This document shows, piece after piece, positions 14,963 through 23,159 of a stretch of DNA of 36,850 bases. The notes under the pieces were generated by a model. The model was given only the letters and a program-made list of their open reading frames with translations. It was not told where the DNA came from and ran no database searches. The stretch lies in the NCBI GenBank assembly GCA_016789705.1, contig JAEUQR010000113.1, positions 1 to 36,850 of the forward strand. Direction: 5' to 3'. The position numbers were made by a program, and so were the translations under genes. Each line of letters starts with the position of its first letter. Positions within the stretch are counted from its first letter, which is position 1. Source of the stretch: Acidobacteriota bacterium (GTDB taxonomy: Bacteria > Acidobacteriota > Vicinamibacteria > Vicinamibacterales > UBA2999).

Positions 14963-17586
14963 CCCCGGAACGCTGGGCCCGCGTCACCGAGCTCTTCGAC
15001 GCGGCCAGTCAGGTGCCCCCCGCCGCGCGCGAGGCATGGCTCGAGGCGATCGGTGACGACGAGCTGCGTGCCGAAGTGCGGGCGATGCTTGCGAGCTACG
15101 ACACCGACCCCGGCTTTCTCGAACAGCCACTCGCCGCCGTGAACGCCCTCGAACAGGCGGTGCGCGATCCCCTGACCGGACGCCGCCTCGGCCCGTGGCG
15201 CCTCGTGCGGAAGGTCGGCCAGGGCGGCATGGGCGTGGTCTACGAGGCCCACCGCGACGACGATGCCTTCGACGGACGGGCCGCCGTGAAGGTGCTGCCC
15301 GCGTGGAGCGCCGGCACGCTGACCGAACGGTTCCGGTTCGAGCGCCGCGTGCTGGCCGGCCTGGACCACCCGGGCATCGCCCGTCTCATCGACGCCGGCT
15401 CGGGCGACGACGGCCTGCCCTACTGCGTGATGGAGTTCGTGGACGGCGCGCCCATCGACGCCTGGTGCCGCGAGCGATCGCTGCCGCTCGGCGCGCGCGT
15501 GGACCTCTTCCTGCGCGTCTGCGACGCGGTGGCGTACGCACACCAGCACCTGGTCGTGCACCGCGACATCAAGCCGGCGAACATCCTCGTGACCGGCGAC
15601 GGGCGGCCGAAGCTGCTCGATTTCGGCATCGCGACGCTGCTCGAGGCGGAGAGTGGCGTGGCCATCGGCGCGACGCGCACGGGTCACTCGAGCTTCACGC
15701 CGGAATTCGCCAGCCCGGAACAGGTGCGGGGCGATCGCGTCACGACATCGAGCGACATCTATTCGCTCGGCGTGCTGCTCTACGTGCTGCTCACCGGCCG
15801 CCGTCCGTACGATCTGGCCGGCCAGCCGCCGCTCGAGGTGATGCGCGCGATCTGCGAGGTCGAGCCGGCGCGGGCAAGCTCGGTGGCCGACACGTCGACG
15901 GCCGATGCCCTCAGGGGCGACCTCGACAACATCGTCGCCCGCGCGCTGCGCAAGGCGCCGGCGGAACGCTACGCCACCGTGGCCGCCTTCGCCGACGATC
16001 TGCGGGCCTGGCGCGAAGGCCGGCCGGTCACGGCGGTGCCGGCGTCGATGGCCTACCTCGCGCGGCGATTCGTGCGCCGCCACCGCCTGCTCGTCGCCGC
16101 GGCCGCCATGGTGACGGTGGCGGTCGTGGGCGGCGGCGCCGTGGCGGTGTGGCAGGCGCGAATCGCGCGCGCCGAGAAGGCCAGCGCGGAGGCGCGCTTC
16201 AACGATGTCCGCGCGCTGGCGAACGCCGTGGTCGGGCCGCTCTACGACGCCATCGCGGCGGTGCCGGGCTCCACGGCCGCGCGCCAGTTGCTCGTGACGG
16301 AAGCGCTCGCCTACCTGGACCGGCTGGCCGCGCTCTCGGCCGACGATCTCGACCTCAAGGCGGAGCTCGCCCAGGCGTACCAGAAGATCGGCGACGTCCA
16401 GGGCAACCACCTCGACGCGAACGTCGGCGACGTGCAGGCGGCGCGTGTCAGCTACGGGAAGCTGCTGACGCTGCGGCAGGCGGTGTTCGCGGCGCGTCCC
16501 GGCGACGACAGCCGGCGCGGGCTGGCGCAGGCGGAACTGCTGCTCGGCGACCTCGCGCTCGGCGAAAACCAGCTCGACGACGCGGTGGCGCGCTACACGC
16601 GCGTGCTCGACCTCATCACGCCGGCGATGAAGAAGGCGCCCGACGAGGCCACGATGCTGATGCTGGCGCGCGCGCACGGACGCATCGGCGTGGCGCACGG
16701 CTGGGCGGGCCGCACACGCGAGGCGGCCGCGGCCTTCGATCGCGCCATCGCGATCCTCGAAGCCAGGCTCGCGCGGACCGATGCGTCACCGGAAGTGAAC
16801 CAGAGCCTCGCGGCCACGCTCAGCAACTCGGGCGACATCTACTATTACGCGGAGCAGTTCGACGAGGCGCTCGGCCGCTTCGAACGGGCGCTCGACATGG
16901 CGCGAACGCCTCCGCCCGGCACCCCTGAGAGCACCGTGCGACGCCGCCTGTCGCAGGCCCTCATCCGCACGGCGGCCGCGCAGAAGGAAGTCGGGCGGCT
17001 GCACGACGCGCTGAGACTCGAGACCGAGGCGATCGCGCTGCTCGAAGCCGCGACCGCGCTCGATCCGAAGGACGTCACGGTCCGCTTCGACCTGGCCACC
17101 ACGCGGCAGAACGTGGCCATCACCCACCTGCGACGCGGCGAACTGGATCCGGCGCGCCGGGAGGCCACGGCGGCCGTGGCGCTCTTCGAGGCCACGACGG
17201 CCGCGAGCCCTGGATCGCGGCAGTTCCAGTTCGACTTTGCCGCGACCTGGACGACGCTCGGACAGATCGAACTGGCGGCGCGGCGCTTCGCGTCGAGCGC
17301 CGACGCGTTCCGCGCCTCGGTCGAGCTCTTCCGCGATCCCCGCGTGGCCGAACGCAAACAGACGGAGCGGCTCACGGCGCACGAGGGGCTGGGCGACGCG
17401 CTGAGCGCGCTTGCGGCCGAGACGGGCGATCCGGCGGCGGCGCGTGAGGCCGTGGCGGCCTACACGGCGGCACGCGACGGCTTCGCGGCGCTCGTCGCGA
17501 CCGGTGCGCGCACGGCGCCTGGCGCGACCCGGGCCGCTGCCATCACAGCAAAGCTGACGCGCCTTGCGCCCGAGGTCGCCCCATGA
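14959..17586 (+). CDS. Transmembrane Ser/Thr protein kinase with TPR-rich extracytoplasmic part (first of two)
   Basis: An 875-residue eukaryotic-like kinase. After a ~78-residue N-terminal helical segment comes a complete kinase domain: G-loop GQGGMGVVYEA (from 87), Lys111 in AAVKVLP, catalytic HRDIKPANIL with Asp203, DFG at 221-223 and a substrate-binding segment FTPEFASPEQ with downstream SSDIYSLGVLLYVLLTGRRP. A single membrane helix lies at about 377-397, followed by a heptad-like linker and a ~450-residue helical region with TPR-like units (for example AYQKIGDVQGNHLDANVGDV, LAATLSNSGDIYYYAEQFDE). Membrane orientation puts the TPR part outside the cytoplasm as a probable sensor. All catalytic residues are present. 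The gene overlaps both the sigma factor and the second kinase by 4 nt. Confidence 0.93.
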   Translation: MTPERWARVTELFDAASQVPPAAREAWLEAIGDDELRAEVRAMLASYDTDPGFLEQPLAAVNALEQAVRDPLTGRRLGPWRLVRKVGQGGMGVVYEAHRDDDAFDGRAAVKVLPAWSAGTLTERFRFERRVLAGLDHPGIARLIDAGSGDDGLPYCVMEFVDGAPIDAWCRERSLPLGARVDLFLRVCDAVAYAHQHLVVHRDIKPANILVTGDGRPKLLDFGIATLLEAESGVAIGATRTGHSSFTPEFASPEQVRGDRVTTSSDIYSLGVLLYVLLTGRRPYDLAGQPPLEVMRAICEVEPARASSVADTSTADALRGDLDNIVARALRKAPAERYATVAAFADDLRAWREGRPVTAVPASMAYLARRFVRRHRLLVAAAAMVTVAVVGGGAVAVWQARIARAEKASAEARFNDVRALANAVVGPLYDAIAAVPGSTAARQLLVTEALAYLDRLAALSADDLDLKAELAQAYQKIGDVQGNHLDANVGDVQAARVSYGKLLTLRQAVFAARPGDDSRRGLAQAELLLGDLALGENQLDDAVARYTRVLDLITPAMKKAPDEATMLMLARAHGRIGVAHGWAGRTREAAAAFDRAIAILEARLARTDASPEVNQSLAATLSNSGDIYYYAEQFDEALGRFERALDMARTPPPGTPESTVRRRLSQALIRTAAAQKEVGRLHDALRLETEAIALLEAATALDPKDVTVRFDLATTRQNVAITHLRRGELDPARREATAAVALFEATTAASPGSRQFQFDFAATWTTLGQIELAARRFASSADAFRASVELFRDPRVAERKQTERLTAHEGLGDALSALAAETGDPAAAREAVAAYTAARDGFAALVATGARTAPGATRAAAITAKLTRLAPEVAP

Positions 17587-20066
17587 CGCCAGAGCGCTGG
17601 GCTCGCATCACCGATCTCTTCGACAGCGCCAGTCAGGTGCCCCCCGCCGCGCGCGAGGCCTGGCTCGAGGCGACCGGCGCCGACGACGAGTTGCGCGCCG
17701 AAGTGCGGGCGATGCTCGAGGCGTACGACACGGATCCCGACTATCTCGAACAACCGGCCAATCCGGTGGCGGCGCTCGAAGACACCGTGACCGACGCGCT
17801 CATCGGGCGGCGGCTCGGCGCCTGGCGTCTCACCCGCCAGCTTGGCCGGGGCGGCATGGGCGTCGTGTACGAGGCGCGACGCGACGACCAGGAGTTCGAT
17901 CGGGCCGTGGCCGTGAAAATCCTGCCGGCGTGGAGCGCGGGGTTCGCCGAGCGCTTCCGCGCCGAACGCCGCGTGCTCGCCGCGCTCGATCATCCGGGCA
18001 TCGCGCGGCTGCTCGATTCGGGCACGACCGACGACGGCGTCGCGTGGTTCGTCATGGAACTCGTGGACGGGCAGCCGGTCACCGCGTGGTGCGCCGAACG
18101 CCGCCTGATCGTGCGTGACGAGGTGCAGCTCGTCGAACGGGTCTGTGATGCCGTGGCCTACGCGCACCGTCACCTCGTGGTGCACCGCGACCTCAAACCC
18201 GCCAATATCTTCGTGACGGCCGACGGACAGCCGAAGCTGCTCGACTTCGGCATCGCGACGCTGCTCTCGGAGGAAGGCGGGGTGTCGATTGGCACGACCC
18301 GCACCGGGCTTTCGAGCTTCACGCCGGAATTCGCAAGCCCGGAACAGATCCGCGGTGAGCGGGTGACGACGGCGAGCGACGTCTACTCGCTCGGCGTGCT
18401 GCTCTATGTGCTGCTCGCGGGCAAACATCCCTACGCGCTTGCCGGCCTCTCGCCGCTCGACGTCATGCGCACGGTCTGCGAGGTGGATCCGCCGCCGGCG
18501 AGCACCGTGGCCCCGGCGGATCGCCGGCCGTCCCTGACCGGCGACCTCGACGCCATCGTCGGCAAGGCACTGCGCAAGGCGCCCGATGAGCGTTACGTCA
18601 CGGTGGCGGAGTTCGCCGCCGATCTGCGCGCGTGGCAATCGGGCTACCCCGTGGTCGCGGCGCCGGCGTCGGTGAGTTACCGCGTGCGGCGTTTCGTCGG
18701 CCGCAACCGGATGGCCGTCGCGGCGGCCGCCGCGCTGGTGCTGGCGCTGGCCGGCGGCGGCGCCGCCACGGCGTGGCAGGCCCGCATCGCGCAGGCCGAG
18801 CGCGACAAGGCCCAGAACCGCTTCCGCCAGGTGGAGGAGTTCTCGCGCTCGCTGCTCTTCGACGTGCATGGGGCGCTCGTGCCGGTGGCCGGCGCCACCG
18901 ACGCGAGGCGGCTGCTGCTCGACCGTGCCGTGCAGTTCCTCGACGGTCTGGCCGCCGACGCCGGTGACGACCACGCGCTGAAGCTCGAGCTCTCGGCCGG
19001 CTATCACCAGCTCGCCAACGTGCAGGGCAACTCGCTCAGCGAGAACGTGGGCGATACGGCGGCGTCGGTCGCCAGCCTGCAGAAGTCGATGCGGCTCGCT
19101 GACGAGGTACGGGTGGCGCAGCCGCAGGCCATCCCGCCGCTCGTGCGGGCACTGAGCGCGGCCGGTGATCTGGCGTCGGTGCGCACGGCGCGCGGCGACG
19201 ACGACGCGCGCGCCTGGCAGGCGCGCCACGCGGCGCTCGTGCGCGAGCTGCAGCAGCGCGACACCACCGGCGAGGCTGCCCTCGTCGTGGCCAAGGGCTA
19301 CTCGGACATCGGCCGGATGCACGTGGAGAACGAGGAGTTCGCGCTGGGCGAAGCGGCCTATCGCGACGCGGTGCGTCAGTTCGAACGCGTGCCGCGTGAG
19401 CGCCGGGCCCTCAAAGACATCCGCGACCACAGCTACGCCCTCAAGCGTCTCGGCGGCGTGCTGTTGCGCCTCGACCAGCTGGATGAGAGCGAGCAGCGGT
19501 ATCGCCAGGCGCTGACACTCGACGAGGAGGCGCTGCGGCTGGACGATCGGCCGCAGACCCGCTACGACATCACGTTCACGCTCTCGGACCTGGCGCTCGT
19601 GCAGTCGCGACGCGAGCTGTGGAGCGACGCGGTCGTGCTGTGGAATCAGGCGCTCGCGATCCGCAAGGCGGCGATGGCCGCCGATCCGCGAAACGTCCGG
19701 GCGATGAGCGGCACCGCTACCCTGTATGGCCGGCTGGCGATTGCCGCGCGGCAGGCCGGAGACCTCGCGGCGAGCGTAGCGCGTTACCGTGAGGAGCTGC
19801 GCCTGCGTGAGGACCTGCGGACGCGGGTCGGCGACCTGCCAGGCAACCGCGCCGACCGCGCGTGGGCGGCGCTGCGCCTGGCCGAAACGCTTCTCGACCG
19901 CACGGCAGGCGCCCCGCGCGACCCCGCGCGCGAACAGTGGCGCGCCGAGGCGCGCCGGCTCGTCGCCAGCGTCCGCCGCACCGACGGCAAGGCCTCGGTG
20001 CCGGCCGGGTCCGAGCCCGGCTTCATCGAGCTCTACGACGGGCTGGCGGCCCGCGCCGGGCGCTGA
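17583..20066 (+). CDS. Transmembrane Ser/Thr protein kinase with TPR-rich extracytoplasmic part (second of two)
   Basis: An 827-residue paralogue of the upstream kinase. It starts with the same MTPERWARITDLFDSASQVP segment and has GRGGMGVVYEARR, Lys112 in VAVKILP, HRDLKPANIF with Asp203, DFG at 221-223 and FTPEFASPEQIRG, so it should be active. A membrane helix at about 377-397 precedes the TPR-like region (YHQLANVQGNSLSENVGDTA, ARGYS-like VAKGYSDIGRMHVENEEFAL, SYALKRLGGVLLRLDQLDES). Landmarks occupy nearly the same positions as in the first kinase, but the TPR region has diverged strongly. The ATGA overlap with the first kinase implies translational coupling. A secreted Cys-repeat protein starts 52 bp downstream in the same direction. 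Confidence 0.93.
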   Translation: MTPERWARITDLFDSASQVPPAAREAWLEATGADDELRAEVRAMLEAYDTDPDYLEQPANPVAALEDTVTDALIGRRLGAWRLTRQLGRGGMGVVYEARRDDQEFDRAVAVKILPAWSAGFAERFRAERRVLAALDHPGIARLLDSGTTDDGVAWFVMELVDGQPVTAWCAERRLIVRDEVQLVERVCDAVAYAHRHLVVHRDLKPANIFVTADGQPKLLDFGIATLLSEEGGVSIGTTRTGLSSFTPEFASPEQIRGERVTTASDVYSLGVLLYVLLAGKHPYALAGLSPLDVMRTVCEVDPPPASTVAPADRRPSLTGDLDAIVGKALRKAPDERYVTVAEFAADLRAWQSGYPVVAAPASVSYRVRRFVGRNRMAVAAAAALVLALAGGGAATAWQARIAQAERDKAQNRFRQVEEFSRSLLFDVHGALVPVAGATDARRLLLDRAVQFLDGLAADAGDDHALKLELSAGYHQLANVQGNSLSENVGDTAASVASLQKSMRLADEVRVAQPQAIPPLVRALSAAGDLASVRTARGDDDARAWQARHAALVRELQQRDTTGEAALVVAKGYSDIGRMHVENEEFALGEAAYRDAVRQFERVPRERRALKDIRDHSYALKRLGGVLLRLDQLDESEQRYRQALTLDEEALRLDDRPQTRYDITFTLSDLALVQSRRELWSDAVVLWNQALAIRKAAMAADPRNVRAMSGTATLYGRLAIAARQAGDLAASVARYREELRLREDLRTRVGDLPGNRADRAWAALRLAETLLDRTAGAPRDPAREQWRAEARRLVASVRRTDGKASVPAGSEPGFIELYDGLAARAGR

Positions 20067-20090
20067 CCCGATCCGCACTGTTCCTCCGCT

Positions 20091-20111
20091 TTCCCCAGAA
20101 GACCTGGGGGG
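20091..20111 (+). promoter_or_regulatory. Hairpin that would mask the ribosome-binding site of the Cys-repeat protein gene
   Basis: CCCCAG (20093-20098) pairs with CTGGGG (20104-20109) around a 5-nt loop. Two further U-G pairs (20091-20092 with 20110-20111) extend it. The 3' arm overlaps the GGGGGGAG site 7 nt before the ATG at 20119, so folding would limit ribosome access. Confidence 0.4.
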
Positions 20112-20118
20112 AGCCGAC

Positions 20119-21786
20119 ATGCGAGGACCTGTGACGGGGATGGTCGTGGCGGCCGTATTTGCCATGATGGGTAGCGGGGCGGCTGACGCGCAGACGATCG
20201 GCGCCTTCCGCTGGCAACTGCAGCCGTTCTGCAACGTGGTCACCCTGACGATCGTCCAGCAGGGCGGCCAGTATCACGTGGACGGCACCGACGATCTCTG
20301 CGGCGCCGGACGTCTGGCGAGCGTGGTCGGGCGCGCCTTCCCGAATCCCGACGGCACGATCGGCTTCGGCCTCACCACTGTGAGCACGACCGGCGCCACG
20401 CCCATCCATATCGACGCGCGCATCAGCCTGGCGTCGCTCGGCGGGCCGTGGACGGACAGTGCCGGGAACAGCGGCATCTTCGTCCTCACCCCGGGGGCGG
20501 GGAACGGCGGCGGCGTGCGGCCGATTCCCGCCGGTGGCATCGCGCCCGGCAGCATCACGAGCGCGCACCTGGCGGCTGGCGCCGTCACATCTGCGGTCCT
20601 CGCGCCCGGAGCGATCTCGCCGGCGCTCGTCGCGAGTAGTGTCTCCGGGTTGGGCGCCTGTCCGGTGGGTCAGTACCTGCGCGGCGTGCAGAGCAACGGC
20701 AGCCTGCTGTGCCAGCCGATCGGCGGCCTGGCGAGCACGGTGGTGGTGGCGCCGCCGAACGGGGCCGGGCGTGGCCCCTCGGCCGTCATCGGCCCCGGCG
20801 GGCTGCCGGTCATCAGTCACATCGAACCGAACACGTCCAACGTGCGCGTGCTGCGCTGCGCCAACACCGCCTGCCAGGGCTACTCCGACGTGGTCGTGGA
20901 TGCCGGGCTGGCGCGCGGTAACCACACGTCACTCGCCATCGGCAGTGACGGCTTTCCGATCGTGGCCTTCCAGGCCGGAAACTTCGGCAACCTGCGCGTG
21001 GCGCACTGCAACGACGTGGCGTGCGCGTCGGTGACCGCGACCACGGTCGATCCGACCTCCGGCGTCGGGGACTACGCGTCACTCGCCATCGGTAGCGATG
21101 GCCTCGCCATCATCAGCCACTTCGACGACAACGGCGACAACCTGCGAGTGACCCACTGCAGCAACGTCGCGTGCACGAACGCCGTGACGACCGTCGTTGA
21201 TACACCCGGCAGCGTCGGCTACTTTTCGTCGATCGCCATCGGCGCCGACAACCTGGCGATCGTCAGCCACTTCGATGCCGCAACGTTCGATCTGCGGGTC
21301 ACGCACTGCTCCGATACGGCCTGCACGGCCGCCACCTCGGCCACCGTCGACAGCGCCGGCAATGTCGGCAGTCATGCGTCGATCGTCATCGGGACCGACG
21401 GCCTGGCAATGGTCGCGCACCTCGAAGCCGGCAACGGGCTGCGTGTCTCTCACTGCGACACAGTCGTGTGCGGCACGGCCACTTCGCGCACCATCGACGC
21501 GGTGAACAACCTGGGCTACGAAACCTCGATCGCCATCGGTAGCGACGCGCTGCCGATCATCGCGCACGCCGGATCGGTCGGCGGCGGCATCCGCGTCACC
21601 CACTGCGACGACGCCTTGTGCGCAACCGCCACGTCGTCGAACGTCGGACCGACGGAGCTCGGCGGCGGCATGCCGTCGGTCGCCATCGGGAGCGACGGGT
21701 TTCCCGTGATCGCGTGGCGCACGCTGCTGACGAACTTCAATGAGTCGCTCCAGATCACGAAGTGCCTGAGCGTGCGGTGCAGCTGA
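20119..21786 (+). CDS. Secreted protein with seven Cys-pair propeller-like repeats
   Basis: A 555-residue protein with a signal peptide (GMVVAAVFAMMGSGAADA, cleavage near residue 24). Residues ~25-130 form a beta-rich domain of unknown type. A GSITSAHLAAGAVTSAVLAP segment near 145 resembles short collagen-like or tail-fibre-like spacer repeats. From about residue 210 to the end run seven ~47-residue repeats with core S[IL]AIGSDG.PIISH..N..LRV.HC.d..C....t..VD. Each carries two cysteines five or six residues apart, which would suit one disulfide per repeat and a seven-bladed propeller. The motif is widespread in uncharacterised environmental proteins and has no assigned function. The ATG follows GGGGGGAG that is part of a hairpin. 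The gene follows the sigma-kinase-kinase cluster by 52 bp and may be read with it. Confidence 0.85.
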   Translation: MRGPVTGMVVAAVFAMMGSGAADAQTIGAFRWQLQPFCNVVTLTIVQQGGQYHVDGTDDLCGAGRLASVVGRAFPNPDGTIGFGLTTVSTTGATPIHIDARISLASLGGPWTDSAGNSGIFVLTPGAGNGGGVRPIPAGGIAPGSITSAHLAAGAVTSAVLAPGAISPALVASSVSGLGACPVGQYLRGVQSNGSLLCQPIGGLASTVVVAPPNGAGRGPSAVIGPGGLPVISHIEPNTSNVRVLRCANTACQGYSDVVVDAGLARGNHTSLAIGSDGFPIVAFQAGNFGNLRVAHCNDVACASVTATTVDPTSGVGDYASLAIGSDGLAIISHFDDNGDNLRVTHCSNVACTNAVTTVVDTPGSVGYFSSIAIGADNLAIVSHFDAATFDLRVTHCSDTACTAATSATVDSAGNVGSHASIVIGTDGLAMVAHLEAGNGLRVSHCDTVVCGTATSRTIDAVNNLGYETSIAIGSDALPIIAHAGSVGGGIRVTHCDDALCATATSSNVGPTELGGGMPSVAIGSDGFPVIAWRTLLTNFNESLQITKCLSVRCS

Positions 21787-21876
21787 CGGCGAGCCCCTGA
21801 CGCATCGACCGACCGGGCGTTCTGGATCTCGCGGCACGGTGTGCCGGTCGTCGCGCGTCGACTCGCCGACTTCGTG

Positions 21877-21882
21877 TACGCT
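21877..21882 (+). promoter_or_regulatory. -10 element of a probable leaderless GNAT mRNA
   Basis: TACGCT ends 6 nt before the ATG at 21889. A start site 7 nt after the hexamer falls on the A of the ATG. No Shine-Dalgarno sequence is present. Confidence 0.4.
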
Positions 21883-21888
21883 CAGATC

Positions 21889-22377
21889 ATGTGTGCCGAT
21901 ACCGCCGCGCACCCGGCGGCCACCTATCTCATCCGCCCGGCGGAGGTCGCCGACAGCCAGACGCTCGTCTCCTTCACCATCGCCGAAGCCCTCGACGCCG
22001 AACGGCGGTCGCTGATTCGCACCGACGTACAACGCGGCGTGGCCGGAGCCTTCCTGACGCCGCCGAAGGTGCGCTACTGGGTGGTGGAATCGCAGGGCGC
22101 TCTCGTCGGCAGCTGCTCGATCGTCACCGAATGGAGCAACTTCCGCGGCGGCGACTACTGGTGGATCCAGAGCCTCTACATCGTGCCCGAGCACCGCGGC
22201 ACCGGGCTCGTGGACATCATGCTGCGGCATCTCGTGCAGGAAGCGAAGGCGGGCGGCGCGCTCGACCTGCGGCTCTACGGCTTCAACACGAACGCCAGGG
22301 CGTTGCGCGCGTACCAGCGCTTCGGCTTCCGCGAGTCCCCGTACCTCATCCTGACGAAATCGCTCGTCGGCGAGTGA
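21889..22377 (+). CDS. GNAT-family N-acetyltransferase
   Basis: A 162-residue acetyltransferase. The fold runs YLIRPAEVADSQTLVSFTIA (beta-1/alpha-1), RYWVVESQGALVGSCSIVTE (beta-2/3), WIQSLYIVPEHRGTGLVDIM (beta-4 and the acetyl-CoA pyrophosphate loop, here EHRGTGL), LRLYGFNTNARALRAYQRFG (beta-5 and the alpha-4 Asn/Tyr segment) and a final FRESPYLILTKSL strand. The acyl acceptor, a small molecule or a protein N-terminus, is unknown. The frame opens earlier at 21841, but ATG 21889 fits both the conserved fold start and the -10 element just upstream. Confidence 0.9.
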   Translation: MCADTAAHPAATYLIRPAEVADSQTLVSFTIAEALDAERRSLIRTDVQRGVAGAFLTPPKVRYWVVESQGALVGSCSIVTEWSNFRGGDYWWIQSLYIVPEHRGTGLVDIMLRHLVQEAKAGGALDLRLYGFNTNARALRAYQRFGFRESPYLILTKSLVGE

Positions 22378-22433
22378 CGGCCGCCGGGACGAACGGCGGG
22401 GACGACTGACGCGCTCAGGACGCCACCCTGCAC

Positions 22434-22439
22434 TACGAT
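22434..22439 (+). promoter_or_regulatory. Candidate -10 element of the secreted DinB gene
   Basis: TACGAT predicts transcription from about 22446. This leaves a ~36-nt leader that includes GGAGGA at 22471-22476, 5 nt before the ATG. Confidence 0.35.
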
Positions 22440-22481
22440 GCGGTTCTGCCCAGCGCGCCATGCCGGCGCCGGAGGACCCTC

Positions 22482-23042
22482 ATGTCGATGCACCGCCGCC
22501 TGTTCGTACTCGCTACTCTTGTCGCCGTCGCGTCGCTGACCCTGGCCGCGCAGCCCAAACGCGCCGGACTCATGGGCGACCTCATCGCGGACATCACCGA
22601 CGTCGAAAGCAAGATCGTGGGGCTCGCGAAGGCCATGCCCGAGGCCTCGTATGCCTGGCGGCCGATGCCGGGCGTGCGATCCGTGGGCGAAGCTTTCACA
22701 CACGTGGCCGCCGACAATTACTTCCTGCCGATCGCGCTCGGCGCCACCGCGCCGCCGGCCACAGGCATCTCGGGCACCGACTACAAGACGGTCGAGGCGT
22801 ACGAGAAGAAGGCGCGTGCGCGCGCCGAGATCATCGCCGAAGTGGAGCAGTCGTTCGCGTTCCTGAAGAAGGCGATGGCCGATACGCCCGACGCGAAGAT
22901 GGACCAGACGATGAAGATGTTCGGCCGCGAGAGCAGTGTGCGCACGACGTGGGTGATGACGGTGACCCACGTGCACGAGCACCTCGGTCAGCTCATCGCC
23001 TACGCCCGCAGCAACAAGGTCACGCCACCCTGGAGCAAATAG
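22482..23042 (+). CDS. DinB-family protein with signal peptide
   Basis: A 186-residue protein whose first ~23 residues form a Sec signal peptide (RRLFVLATLVAVASLTLAAQ). The mature part is a four-helix DinB fold: GLMGDLIADITDVESKIVGL, a WRPMPGVRSVGEAFTHVAAD segment with the first metal-type His, and VMTVTHVHEHLGQLIAYARS with the second and third His. DinB/YfiT-like proteins bind a divalent metal with three His and include thiol-dependent transferases, but most exported ones have no known reaction. GGAGGA sits 5 nt before the ATG. The gene converges with a DUF1569 gene, itself a DinB-like family, across a REP-like cluster. Confidence 0.88.
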   Translation: MSMHRRLFVLATLVAVASLTLAAQPKRAGLMGDLIADITDVESKIVGLAKAMPEASYAWRPMPGVRSVGEAFTHVAADNYFLPIALGATAPPATGISGTDYKTVEAYEKKARARAEIIAEVEQSFAFLKKAMADTPDAKMDQTMKMFGRESSVRTTWVMTVTHVHEHLGQLIAYARSNKVTPPWSK

Positions 23043-23049
23043 CGCCACC

Positions 23050-23135
23050 TTTGTCACCGGGTCTGTCACGGTCACCGTTTGTAAAGGGGTCTGTCACGGT
23101 CACGAAGTGGTGACGGTGACAGACCCCGTGACAAA
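23050..23135. repeat. REP-like cluster: two direct copies and one inverted copy of a ~26-nt element
   Basis: Copy A is 23050-23075, copy B 23078-23103 and an inverted copy 23110-23135. A and B begin TTTGT and share GGGTCTGTCACGGTCAC; the inverted copy ends in GACAAA. Copy A extended to 27 nt pairs with 23109-23135 with only two mismatches, and B can pair with the same arm with one mismatch over 18 nt. The cluster fills most of the gap between two convergent genes and could also terminate transcription both ways. Confidence 0.85.
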
Positions 23136-23159
23136 TCGCCACGCGCCTCTCATCCGGAC

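Noticed and set aside
17460..20243. Long minus-strand open frames opposite the kinases (also near 14830-16698)
   Set aside because: They are mirror images of the two kinase genes (the same Arg/His-rich strings occur in both) and have no start context or known domain.
23050..23135. Possible CRISPR-like repeat array
   Set aside because: Only three copies, one inverted, separated by 2-6 nt rather than unique spacers of ~30 nt, and no cas genes nearby.
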